DNA of 6,854 bases from CAYOSU01 sp964541255 (GCA_964541255.1 CAZIPL010000068.1:1-6854); one strand, 5' to 3'; shown: positions 1-5,547, counted from the first letter of the stretch. Notes: generated by a model not told the origin, from the sequence alone. A program made the numbers and translations.

Positions 1-1
1 C

Positions 2-67
2 GGCAACAGCCCGATGGTCGGTATGACCGTTGCTTGCGCAGTTGCGGTTGAAGAAGCATTGAAATAA
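2..67 (+). CDS. C-terminal end of an unidentified protein (5' part outside the window)
   Basis: Frame 2 is open from the window edge and encodes 21 residues beginning GNSPMVGMTV and ending EEALK before TAA at 65-67. The small-residue-rich, amphipathic tail (MTVACAVAVEEALK) looks like the final helix of a globular cytoplasmic enzyme. The correctly placed terminator 16 bp downstream supports it as a real gene end. Too little is visible to name the family. A sugar- or nucleoside-metabolism role would suit the next gene, but nothing in these residues shows it. Confidence 0.75.
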   Translation, partial: GNSPMVGMTVACAVAVEEALK

Positions 68-83
68 TAAATCAGCTTAATCG

Positions 84-114
84 AAAAGTCGCTTTTGGTA
101 AAGCGACTTTTTTT
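84..114 (+). terminator. Intrinsic terminator of the left-edge gene
   Basis: A perfect 12-bp stem pairs AAAAGTCGCTTT (84-95) with AAAGCGACTTTT (100-111) across the loop TGGT, and the T run continues to 114. It lies 16 bp after the TAA at 67. The A-rich 5' arm gives only a weak case for termination in the other direction, and there is no minus-strand gene to serve. Confidence 0.9.
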
Positions 115-269
115 GTTGCGAAAATAGCTTTTGCTATTAGTAGCACCGAAAAAACAGCCTTAAATCAATAAAAGCACCGCTTTATTCTGCGACAATCGCT
201 ATATTTGATTGCAACAAGCTTTATTTATAAAAAGGCTTTGAATGAAAAGCGCATAGCATTATTTAAGTA
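115..269. other. AT-rich intergenic stretch with no gene seen
   Basis: No open frame with a ribosome site is visible on either strand. The stretch holds only small palindromes: AATAGC-TTTT-GCTATT (123-138) and AAAGC-ACC-GCTTT (171-183). The A/T-rich composition fits upstream DNA of the strong promoter at 299. I see no recognisable RNA gene, insertion-sequence end or attachment site. Confidence 0.5.
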
Positions 270-309
270 AATTAAGTTGCGATATACTTAATTATTTATT
301 GAAATTAAG
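270..309. promoter_or_regulatory. Inverted-repeat cluster, candidate operator of the nucleoside hydrolase promoter
   Basis: AATTAAGT (270-277) and ACTTAATT (286-293) form a perfect 8-bp inverted repeat with an 8-nt gap, ending 5 bp before the -35 box. A third copy of the half-site core, AATTAAG (303-309), follows in the opposite orientation to the middle one and overlaps the -35 box and start of the spacer. A further related TTAAGT lies at 264-268 and neighbours. Half-sites on both sides of and over the -35 element suit a dimeric regulator, either activator (upstream pair) or repressor (overlapping pair). The AT-rich background means chance palindromes are possible. No specific regulator family is recognised. 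Confidence 0.4.
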
Positions 310-327
310 CATTTATTATTGTATAAT
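299..327 (+). promoter_or_regulatory. Housekeeping-sigma promoter of the nucleoside hydrolase gene
   Basis: TTGAAA (299-304) and TATAAT (322-327) are separated by 17 bp: a consensus -10, a one-mismatch -35 and optimal spacing. Transcription would start near 334, giving a leader of about 125 nt before the ATG at 462. A preceding terminator and the lack of any other gene in the interval agree with an independent transcription unit. Confidence 0.75.
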
Positions 328-338
328 TAAAATATTAA

Positions 339-380
339 GGCTTTCGACATGCAATCGCAAAGCCGCATATAATGCTTTGC
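339..380 (+). other. Leader segment with two mutually exclusive hairpins
   Basis: GGCTTTCGA (339-347) can pair with TCG-c-AAAGCC (355-364, one bulged C). Alternatively GCAAAGC (357-363) can pair with GCTTTGC (374-380), and an A-rich single-stranded run follows. Both structures use bases 357-363, so only one can form at a time. No U-tail follows either, so this is not an ordinary terminator/antiterminator pair. It does not match any riboswitch class I know. Any regulatory role is inference. Confidence 0.35.
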
Positions 381-425
381 AAAAAACAAAAAACGCAAAA
401 AGTAAACATAATAACCGCGATAAAA

Positions 426-445
426 GACTTAAATGCTTTTAAGTC
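426..445 (+). other. Hairpin just upstream of the ribosome site of the nucleoside hydrolase gene
   Basis: GACTTAAA (426-433) and TTTAAGTC (438-445) form a perfect 8-bp stem with loop TGCT. The stem ends 3 nt before the ribosome site AAGGAG (449-454), which sits 7 nt from the ATG at 462. The stem does not cover the ribosome site itself. It could stabilise the 5' end or modulate initiation; it is AT-rich and may be only weakly stable. Confidence 0.4.
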
Positions 446-461
446 GTTAAGGAGATAAATA

Positions 462-1421
462 ATGAAAAGAGAAGAGATTTTGAAAAGACTTGGCTACCCC
501 GTTCCCGCAAACAAAGTGAAACGCGTAATTATCTGTTCCGATATCGCCGCAGAAGCGGACGACCCGTTTGCGATCGCACAACACTTGCTTACGCCTACCG
601 AAAACGTCGTAGGAATAGTTGCGGGCAATTTTGAGTGGAGATTCAGAACTATCCCCGCGCTTCAAAGCCAAAGACTTCAAAGCATGGAAAAAAGCTACGA
701 ATTAGGCGAAAAGCTTCTGAAAATTATGGATATCGACGACGTTCCGTTATATAAAGGCGCTGTCGATTACATCGAAGATAGAAACAATCTTCCGACAAGC
801 GAGGGTTCGCGCTTTATCGTCGAAGAGTCGATGAAAGAAAGTGACGAACCGCTATATATCGCCTTACAAGGAAGCCTCACCGATTTGGCAGTTGCATACC
901 TTCAAGAGCCGAGGATAGCCGATCGCATAGAGGCTGCGATTTGGATAGGCGGCGGAAGCTATCCAAGCGGCGGAAGAGAGTCAAACCTCCAGCAAGATAT
1001 TTATGCCGCTCAAGTTCTTTTCGATTCCCCGATGAAGATATGGCAAGTTCCCGTCAATACTTATAGCAGAACGTTTATAAGCTTTGCAGAACTTGTCACA
1101 AAAGTCAAGCCTTGCGGCGAAATCGGCAAGCTGTTGGTTGACGGAATGTTTGCCGTCAACGATTGGTATGGTCGCGTACCTCAAAGAATTCCTTTCCCTC
1201 ACGGCGAAACGTGGAGCATAGGGGATCAGCCTACCGTATCGGTTCTTTTGGAGACATCGAGCGATTTCGGCTTCCATATCGAAAAAGCGCCGAAGATAAA
1301 CGACGATATGTCATATACCGAAAACCCCGACGGCAAAGAGATTCGCGTATACGACACGATAGACAATCGCATGACAATGGAAGACCTTTTCGCAAAGCTT
1401 CAATTGTGTTACAAAAACTAA
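462..1421 (+). CDS. Nucleoside hydrolase-fold protein (IunH-like/DUF1593-like metal site)
   Basis: This 319-residue protein has the layout of the inosine-uridine nucleoside hydrolase superfamily, cytoplasmic Ca2+-dependent enzymes that split the N-glycosidic bond of nucleosides. Visible landmarks are an N-terminal strand followed by the metal cluster SDIAAEADD (26-34; Asp27, Asp33, Asp34), the GSLTDLA block (137-143; equivalent to the family's G-P-L-T-N loop), WIGGGSY (161-167), the N-x-x-x-D-I-YAAQ segment (175-184) and GDQP (254-257), whose Asp255 matches the late metal-ligand Asp. Length is typical. There is no signal peptide. The first Asp and the DD pair are five residues apart rather than the canonical three, as in D-I-x-x-E-x-D-D proteins of the DUF1593/Sde182 branch, so the substrate may not be an ordinary nucleoside. 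The start is fixed by AAGGAG 7 nt upstream. It is monocistronic, between its own promoter and terminator. Confidence 0.85.
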   Translation: MKREEILKRLGYPVPANKVKRVIICSDIAAEADDPFAIAQHLLTPTENVVGIVAGNFEWRFRTIPALQSQRLQSMEKSYELGEKLLKIMDIDDVPLYKGAVDYIEDRNNLPTSEGSRFIVEESMKESDEPLYIALQGSLTDLAVAYLQEPRIADRIEAAIWIGGGSYPSGGRESNLQQDIYAAQVLFDSPMKIWQVPVNTYSRTFISFAELVTKVKPCGEIGKLLVDGMFAVNDWYGRVPQRIPFPHGETWSIGDQPTVSVLLETSSDFGFHIEKAPKINDDMSYTENPDGKEIRVYDTIDNRMTMEDLFAKLQLCYKN

Positions 1422-1437
1422 TTGCGAATATTATTTC

Positions 1438-1464
1438 AAAAATCCGACGAAAAGTCGGATTTTT
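1438..1464 (+). terminator. Intrinsic terminator of the nucleoside hydrolase gene
   Basis: An 11-bp perfect stem pairs AAAAATCCGAC (1438-1448) with GTCGGATTTTT (1454-1464) around the loop GAAAA, 16 bp after the TAA. The T run is part of the 3' arm, so it can serve as the U-tract. The A run at the 5' arm would also allow function on the other strand. Confidence 0.9.
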
Positions 1465-1573
1465 CTTTATGGAAATTCCCTAAATCGATATTTAACGTCG
1501 CGTAAAACAGCAAAAGCTTTCAAACATATCGCCTATAGAAAACTTCAAGTATGTGATTTTTTCGACATTTCGT

Positions 1574-1602
1574 TTTACACGGCGGTTGCAATATGATATG
1601 AT
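1574..1602 (+). promoter_or_regulatory. Promoter of the MATE-YfcE operon
   Basis: TTTACA (1574-1579) and TATGAT (1597-1602) are 17 bp apart, each with one mismatch to consensus. An overlapping second TATGAT lies at 1592-1597 but at poor spacing. The predicted start near 1609 gives a leader of about 70 nt. The nearest upstream gene has its own terminator, so this operon needs a promoter in this interval. Confidence 0.55.
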
Positions 1603-1627
1603 AAATATATTGTTTTCAAAAAACAAA

Positions 1628-1652
1628 CCGCATAGCTTATTTGCTTTTGCGG
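1628..1652 (+). other. Imperfect hairpin in the MATE leader
   Basis: CCGCA (1628-1632) pairs with TGCGG (1648-1652), with an inner AGC/GCT pair (1634-1636 with 1643-1645) across a small internal loop. It lies between the promoter and the ribosome site AAGGTG at 1670-1675. No U-tract follows. Its role is unknown and it could be fortuitous. Confidence 0.25.
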
Positions 1653-1680
1653 CGAAAAACGCTCTAAATAAGGTGAAGTA

Positions 1681-3090
1681 ATGGAAAAGACACAATCGAA
1701 GAACGAATTTATGGGGACGGAGCCGATAGGCAAGCTCGTCATGAAAGTGGCTATGCCCGTCGTTGTTGCGCAAGTCATCAATCTTTTATATAATCTCGTT
1801 GACCGAATTTATATCGGGCATATGGAGGGAGTCGGACAAACGGCTTTGACGGCGCTTGGAGTATGCAATCCGATCATTATTATCGTTTCGGCTTTTGCCG
1901 CACTCGTCTCGTCGGGTAGCGCGCCGAAAGTTTCTATGGCGCTCGGAGAAAAAAACTACGATAAAGCCGAGAAAATTCTCGGCAACAGCCTGACGTTTTT
2001 GGTTGCTATCGCCGTAGTTTTGACAGCGGCACTTCTTGTTTTCAAAGAACCTTTGCTTTGGCTTTTCGGTGCAAGCGAAAACACTATCGATTATGCCACC
2101 GACTATCTTTCGATATATTCTCTTGGCACGGTTTTCGTTCAAATCGCACTCGGTATGAACACATTTATCACCGCGCAAGGCTTCGCGCTTTTCTCGATGT
2201 TGACGATTTCTATCGGCGCGGTTTGCAATATCGCGCTTGATCCGCTCTTCATTTTCACGTTCAATATGGGCGTAAAGGGCGCGGCGCTTGCAACGATTAT
2301 TTCACAAGCCGTTTCTGCCATTTGGGTTTTGCTCTTCCTTTCGGGCAAAAAGACAGGCGTAAAAATCCGCCTCAAAAACCTAAAACCCGACCTTAAAATA
2401 ATACTTCCCTGCCTTGCGCTCGGCGTTTCGCCATTTATTATGCAAGCGTCGGAATCTATTATCATGATCTGCTTCAACAGATCGCTTCTTAAGTACGGGG
2501 GCGATCTTGCTGTCGGCGCATTGACGGTTATGTCGAGCGTTATGCAAATGACGATAATCCCTCTTTCCGGCTTTTGCTCGGGAGCACAGCCCGTCGCGGC
2601 ATATAACTACGGCGCGAAGAACGTTTCGAGGGTCAAAAAAACATTTTCCATTATGCTTATCGTAAGCGTAATTTACTCCGCGATCGTGTGGACGCTCGTT
2701 ATGCTTTTCCCGGAAACTGTGGTAAAGATTTTCAATAACGACGCAGACTTAATAGTCTTTGCAGGCAAAATGCTGAGAGTATATATGGCGGTAAGCCTCC
2801 TTATGGGCGTACAGCTCGCATGCCAGTTGACTTTTATCGCGATCGACTGCGCTCTCGAATCGTTTGTCGTCGCGGTAGTAAGGAAATTCGTCTTGCTTTT
2901 GCCCCTTATTTATATCTTGCCCGCAATTTTCTCCGACAAGGTATTTGCGGTTTACTTGGCTGAGCCCGTAGCCGACTTTATCGCAATATCGTTCACCGTG
3001 ATTCTTTTCTCGATACGCTTCACAAAAAAGATGAAAAAGCTCGAAAAGGAATGTGAACAAACCGCCGAAACGGCAACGCAGCAAAACTAA
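1681..3090 (+). CDS. MATE family multidrug/cation-coupled efflux pump
   Basis: This 469-residue polytopic membrane protein is of the MATE family (DinF/MepA-type in Bacillota), which exports organic cations or drugs using Na+ or H+ gradients. Twelve hydrophobic segments fall into two related halves, roughly residues 17-220 and 240-445. N-half signatures are VINLLYNLVDRIYIGH (32-47), GSAPKVSMALGEKNYDKA (79-96) and DPLFIF (187-192). C-half signatures are GFCSGAQPVAAYNYGAKN (297-314) and YLAEPVADF (425-433). The length is standard and the frame is intact. The usual F-Q-A-x-G-x-A motif late in the C-half reads FIAIDCA here (385-391), a modest deviation. The short tail after residue 448 is charged and cytoplasmic. 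Start: ATG with AAGGTG 5 nt upstream. It is co-transcribed with the phosphodiesterase gene 19 bp downstream. The substrate cannot be told from sequence. Confidence 0.93.
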   Translation: MEKTQSKNEFMGTEPIGKLVMKVAMPVVVAQVINLLYNLVDRIYIGHMEGVGQTALTALGVCNPIIIIVSAFAALVSSGSAPKVSMALGEKNYDKAEKILGNSLTFLVAIAVVLTAALLVFKEPLLWLFGASENTIDYATDYLSIYSLGTVFVQIALGMNTFITAQGFALFSMLTISIGAVCNIALDPLFIFTFNMGVKGAALATIISQAVSAIWVLLFLSGKKTGVKIRLKNLKPDLKIILPCLALGVSPFIMQASESIIMICFNRSLLKYGGDLAVGALTVMSSVMQMTIIPLSGFCSGAQPVAAYNYGAKNVSRVKKTFSIMLIVSVIYSAIVWTLVMLFPETVVKIFNNDADLIVFAGKMLRVYMAVSLLMGVQLACQLTFIAIDCALESFVVAVVRKFVLLLPLIYILPAIFSDKVFAVYLAEPVADFIAISFTVILFSIRFTKKMKKLEKECEQTAETATQQN

Positions 3091-3109
3091 TAAAAGGTAG
3101 GAATAATTT

Positions 3110-3658
3110 ATGAGATTCGTCATCGCTTCCGATATTCACGGCTCGGAAAAATATTGCAAAGAGCTTATTGAACGCTTTTATGCCGAAAAAGCCGACCGCT
3201 TGGTGCTTCTCGGCGACATACTATATCACGGGCCGAGAAATCCTCTTCCCGACGGATATAACCCGAAAGGCGTTTGTGAGCTTTTGAATCCGCTTTCTGA
3301 CAAGATCATTTGTATAAACGGCAACTGCGACGGCGAAGTTGACCAAATGGTGCTGAACTTCCCATTGATTAAGGGCTTTTCCGCCGTTTTCGACAACGGC
3401 ACTGCGCTATATTTGACGCACGGGCATATTTTCAATAAAGAAACTCCGCTGCCGCTTCCGAAAGGCTCGGTCGTTCTATACGGTCATACCCACGTTCCCG
3501 ACTTTTCTACAATCGACGAAATAACGTATGTGAACCCCGGCTCCGTATCTCTTCCTAAAAACGACAGCGAAAGAGGTTATATCCTTTTTGAAAATGGCGT
3601 TTTTGAAAGAAAGTCCCTTGGCGGCGAGCTTTTGGAAAGCCATTCGATTGATTGTTAA
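3110..3658 (+). CDS. yfcE: YfcE/MJ0936-type metallophosphoesterase
   Basis: This 182-residue calcineurin-like phosphoesterase is close to the length of E. coli YfcE. All five metal-site motifs are present in order: SDIHGS (7-12; Asp8, His10), LGDILYHGPRN (34-44; Asp36), NGNCD (70-74; Asn72), THGH (103-106) and GHTH (125-128), followed by the family block NPGSVSLPK (142-150). The L-Y-H-G-P-R-N-P-L-P insert after the second motif is typical of the YfcE branch. Members hydrolyse phosphodiesters such as bis-pNPP with Mn2+ in the cytoplasm; the natural substrate is not settled. The ribosome site GGTAGGA lies 7 nt before the ATG and the upstream MATE stop is 19 bp away, so the two are one operon. 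A functional tie to efflux is not evident. Confidence 0.93.
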   Translation: MRFVIASDIHGSEKYCKELIERFYAEKADRLVLLGDILYHGPRNPLPDGYNPKGVCELLNPLSDKIICINGNCDGEVDQMVLNFPLIKGFSAVFDNGTALYLTHGHIFNKETPLPLPKGSVVLYGHTHVPDFSTIDEITYVNPGSVSLPKNDSERGYILFENGVFERKSLGGELLESHSIDC

Positions 3659-3699
3659 AATATCTATCAAATAATATAAAACCATTTAATTATCTACAA

Positions 3700-3729
3700 A
3701 AAATCCGTCGAAAGCACTCGACGGATTTT
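3700..3729. terminator. Bidirectional terminator between convergent units
   Basis: AAAATCCGTCG (3700-3710) and CGACGGATTTT (3719-3729) form an 11-bp perfect stem with loop AAAGCACT. A T-rich run follows on the plus strand (to about 3739) and the A run at 3698-3703 gives a U-tract on the minus strand. It lies 41 bp after the phosphodiesterase stop and 7 bp after the stop of the convergent minus-strand gene, so it serves both. Confidence 0.9.
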
Positions 3730-3736
3730 ATATTTT

Positions 3737-4255
3737 TTATTCAAATTTTGCTTTCCAGTCACTCGTTTCGGGAATAAGCCCGAAGCTCCCCGGCTTGCAA
3801 TAAAAATTGGTATCGTTAATTCGTTGATCCATTATGTAATTTCCGCCTAACGAGAGATAAAGCTCCGCTTTCGTGCCGTCGGTTTTATAAAAAACCACCA
3901 AGTACTCGCCGTTTTCGCGCTCTTCACCTTTCAATTCGTCAACCCAGCAACGACGCACTCTTTCATTAGAGAGCTTTTCCAAATATATTTCAGCGTCCTC
4001 GCTTTCCATAACTTTCATGACATATTCGCCCGTTTTCTCGTTAAAATCTCCCACTTCGATATGGTCAAGCTCTAAACTCTCGATCGCATATTCGGGAAAT
4101 ACTTTATAAAACGACCTCGACGGGAAATATTGGAACGCCGCATCGAAAAGCTACCCGAAGAGGACTGCAAATTGGCATAGGAACCAAATAACGACAGACC
4201 CCGCAATAAGAACTATTGCTCCGATTTTAAGCCTGTTTTTTACTTTTTCATTCAT
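3737..4255 (-). pseudogene. Small membrane-anchored paralog 1, interrupted by an in-frame TAG
   Basis: Reading from the ATG at 4255 (AAAGGAGG 4 nt upstream) the frame is 173 codons long, with a single TAG at codon 35 (4153-4151). It ends at TAA (3739-3737). Residues 11-33 are a membrane helix after a basic N-terminus (MNEKVKNRLK). After the stop the domain is intact and matches the neighbours: VFPEYAI (52-58), LELDHIEVG (61-69), EIYLEKL (89-95), EYLVVFYKTDG (117-127), AELYLSLGG (130-138), QRINDTNFY (144-152). No other lesion is seen, so the mutation looks recent; a sequencing error or suppression are alternatives. A GTG at 4054 gives a 105-residue open frame but starts inside the domain without a ribosome site, so it is unlikely to be a real start. 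Function unknown. Confidence 0.8.
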
Positions 4256-4260
4256 ATTTC

Positions 4261-4298
4261 CTCCTTTATGCCCAATCGTGATTTAATGAGTAGTGTTT
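4261..4298 (-). pseudogene. Remnant of the 3' end of a C39-like peptidase gene
   Basis: On the minus strand this encodes KHYSLNHDWA and then TAA (4268-4266), against SYYAINHDWA-TAA at the end of the peptidase gene at 6043. The DNA at 4261-4285 is an exact 25-bp match to 6038-6062, including stop codon and ribosome site, and similarity continues with few differences for about 11 bp more. Farther upstream the frame (N-L-V-Y-K-Y-N) is only faintly similar and no ribosome site or start is seen. The stop-to-ATG gap to the following small gene is 10 nt here and 12 nt at the intact peptidase gene, so the whole junction is duplicated. It is best read as a scar of a lost peptidase copy. Confidence 0.75.
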
Positions 4299-4325
4299 AT
4301 TATATTTGTATACTAGATTTGTAAA
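4299..4325 (-). promoter_or_regulatory. Possible internal promoter for the interrupted paralog
   Basis: On the minus strand TTTACA (4325-4320) and TATAAT (4304-4299) occur 15 bp apart. The boxes are good but the spacing is short of the 16-18 bp optimum. It lies between the repeat hairpin and the peptidase remnant. It could be a chance match in AT-rich DNA. Confidence 0.25.
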
Positions 4326-4339
4326 GTTATTACTTTTCC

Positions 4340-4367
4340 CATACGGGCGAAAAAACTCGCCCGTAAG
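4340..4367. repeat. 28-nt hairpin repeat, copy A (degenerate)
   Basis: The architecture is 12-nt arm, 4-nt loop (AAAA), 12-nt arm. Right arm CTCGCCCGTAAG (4356-4367) is identical to copies B and C. The left arm has two substitutions that break pairs at 4341/4366 and 4351/4356, leaving a nine-pair core (4342-4350 with 4357-4365). It begins 17 nt after the stop of the small gene at 4385, reading on the minus strand. No U-tract follows on either strand. Confidence 0.8.
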
Positions 4368-4384
4368 AGAAAAGTTTATTTAGA

Positions 4385-4888
4385 TTATGGCCACCATAAC
4401 CCGCCATTACCATTTCCAAAAGCATTGTAATAATAGGTGTCGTTTATCTGCTGTCTTACGGACGGATTCCCTCTGAATGTAAGTATCAACTCTCTCGTTT
4501 CGCCGTTTTTCAAATAGAATACAGCTTTGTAATCGCCTATTTTCTCGAGTTTTTCGCCTTTCTTTTTTTCTCTGCGGTTAAGCTGAACGTAAGAGGAATG
4601 AAGCCTTTCTAAATACGCTTTTGCATCTTCGTCGGAAAGCGTTCGCATATTATAGTTATCCTCACCTCGATCTCCTGCACCCACTTCGATTCTGTCGATT
4701 TCTTCAAACGATATGTCATATTCGGGAAATACTTCGATAAATTCTTCCTTGAGGTTATACTCTAATCGTTCGCTCAATATTGAATAAAACACGGGAACGG
4801 CTCTCAATATCGCAAATAATAGCAATATTCCAGCTATAACGAGAAGGATTATCATTATAATCCGCGCAGTTTTCAAGCTTTTATCCAT
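4385..4888 (-). CDS. Small membrane-anchored paralog 2, function unknown
   Basis: The protein has 167 residues. A start at 4903 is possible but its ATG lies within the ribosome site; the ATG at 4888 has AGGAGA 6 nt upstream and is preferred. Residues 9-29 form one strong membrane helix after a short basic end (MDKSLKTAR), suggesting an inner-membrane anchor with the rest outside the cell; there is no lipobox. The domain carries the array's shared blocks: VFPEYDI (53-59), EEIDRIEVG (62-70), DAKAYLERL (88-96), YKAVFYLKNGE (120-130), LILTF (134-138), QQINDTYYY (146-154), and a Gly-rich end (NGNGGLWWP). A charged lysine/glutamate stretch (105-117) is an insertion relative to paralog 4. It is in one direction with its neighbours and followed by hairpin copy A. 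No known family recognised. Confidence 0.85.
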   Translation of the reverse strand: MDKSLKTARIIMIILLVIAGILLLFAILRAVPVFYSILSERLEYNLKEEFIEVFPEYDISFEEIDRIEVGAGDRGEDNYNMRTLSDEDAKAYLERLHSSYVQLNRREKKKGEKLEKIGDYKAVFYLKNGETRELILTFRGNPSVRQQINDTYYYNAFGNGNGGLWWP

Positions 4889-4955
4889 AATATATCTCCT
4901 CATGCTAAATTGTGTGGTATGCGTTATCGTAGTGTCGCAACTTCAATATCTTCCT

Positions 4956-4983
4956 CTTACGGGCGAGGGAACTCGCCCGTAAG
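4956..4983. repeat. 28-nt hairpin repeat, copy B
   Basis: CTTACGGGCGAG (4956-4967) and CTCGCCCGTAAG (4972-4983) form a perfect 12-bp, GC-rich stem with loop GGAA. Three more pairs, one a G-U, extend the stem to 4953-4986. It begins 10 nt after the stop of the small gene at 4994 on the minus strand. No T run follows on either strand, so it is not a standard terminator. Confidence 0.9.
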
Positions 4984-4993
4984 GGGTATGTTA

Positions 4994-5452
4994 TTAGTCT
5001 TCTGCCCAATAATCTATTCCCATACTTCTGAAATAGAAATCCGTGTCTTTGACTATTATATATTTCACATCGCCTAATTCTATCCATATTTTTTTGGAAG
5101 GACCATCTTTCATGACGATTTCGATTGTTCTATAATAATCAATCCCACCTCTACGTGCACCGTGTTTTATTCGAGCGTTGTTTAATCGGTTTATTTGATG
5201 CTCTATTGCTTCCGCACGGGTTGTTCTTGCGGTTCTTATCACTTCACCGCTTGCGTTAAACTCCGTATACTCAATATATTCTACGTTACTTGGGTCGATC
5301 GGCTCCTCAAACGCAGGTAACAGCCAACCGAGCGGTTTCGAACCTAGCTTTTGCCATGGCCAAGTAAATATAACAAACCAAACACTAAAGGTAATAATTA
5401 AAGCAAGTATAGCAATAATCACTATAAGAATAATCTTTTTCGTTTTTGTCAT
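4994..5452 (-). CDS. Small membrane-anchored protein 3, divergent array member
   Basis: The protein has 152 residues. A basic end (MTKTKKI) leads into a single membrane helix at about 7-29, then an aromatic linker (WPWQKL, GWLLP). The domain keeps a looser version of the array pattern: NVEYIEYTEF (56-65) in place of the E-I-D-x-I-E-x-G block, a central helix rich in Ala/Arg (78-93), an alternating strand pair (YRTIEIVMKDG, 107-117; KKIWIELGD, 120-128) and KDTDFYF (135-141) in place of I-N-D-T-x-F-Y. The FPEY motif is missing. Shared architecture, position and spacing argue for common descent, but similarity is weak. Start: GAGGT 5 nt before ATG. It is followed by hairpin copy B. Function unknown. 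Confidence 0.82.
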   Translation of the reverse strand: MTKTKKIILIVIIAILALIITFSVWFVIFTWPWQKLGSKPLGWLLPAFEEPIDPSNVEYIEYTEFNASGEVIRTARTTRAEAIEHQINRLNNARIKHGARRGGIDYYRTIEIVMKDGPSKKIWIELGDVKYIIVKDTDFYFRSMGIDYWAED

Positions 5453-5483
5453 ATTTTACCTCGTTAATGATTATCATTTCTTC

Positions 5484-5511
5484 CTTACGGGCGAGTTTCC
5501 TCGCCCGTAAG
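5484..5511. repeat. 28-nt hairpin repeat, copy C
   Basis: CTTACGGGCGAG (5484-5495) and CTCGCCCGTAAG (5500-5511) form a perfect 12-bp stem with loop TTTC. The arms are identical to copy B while the loop differs. It begins 36 nt after the stop of the small gene at 5548 and lies 31 nt before the next ATG at 5452, reading on the minus strand. The flank on its high-coordinate side resembles that of copy A, so the repeat includes some surrounding sequence. No U-tract. Confidence 0.9.
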
Positions 5512-5547
5512 AGAAGAGCTTTTTGCGTTCAATTTTATATTATGAAT

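Noticed and set aside
368..373. A second TATAAT in the nucleoside hydrolase leader
   Set aside because: The only -35-like match, TTCGAC at 343-348, is weak and 19 bp away. The pair at 299-327 is far better in both boxes and spacing.
1163..1483. Plus-strand frame overlapping the end of the nucleoside hydrolase gene
   Set aside because: It is Arg/Ser-rich out-of-frame shadow sequence that reads through the terminator stem at 1438-1464.
3737..4054. A 105-residue protein starting at GTG 4054
   Set aside because: It has no ribosome site and begins within the conserved domain (after the EIDxIE-type block). The frame clearly continues upstream to the ATG at 4255 apart from one TAG.
4889..4903. Start of paralog 2 at the ATG at 4903
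   Set aside because: That ATG overlaps the AGGAGA ribosome site serving the ATG at 4888, and adds only M-R-R-Y-I.
4905..4934. A possible second peptidase-tail remnant reading HYDNAYHTI-stop upstream of paralog 2
   Set aside because: It has the same ten-codon length and the HY pair as the remnant at 4266-4295, but the N-H-D-W-A core is absent and the DNA match is patchy. It is too weak to call, though worth including in an alignment of the junctions.
4956..4983. Calling the GC-rich hairpins intrinsic terminators
   Set aside because: Neither strand has a T run after the stem at any of the three copies, unlike the three true terminators in this window.
4340..5511. A CRISPR array or riboswitch series formed by the three hairpins
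   Set aside because: The copies are about 530-620 bp apart with whole genes between them, and the conserved part is just a stem with variable loop.
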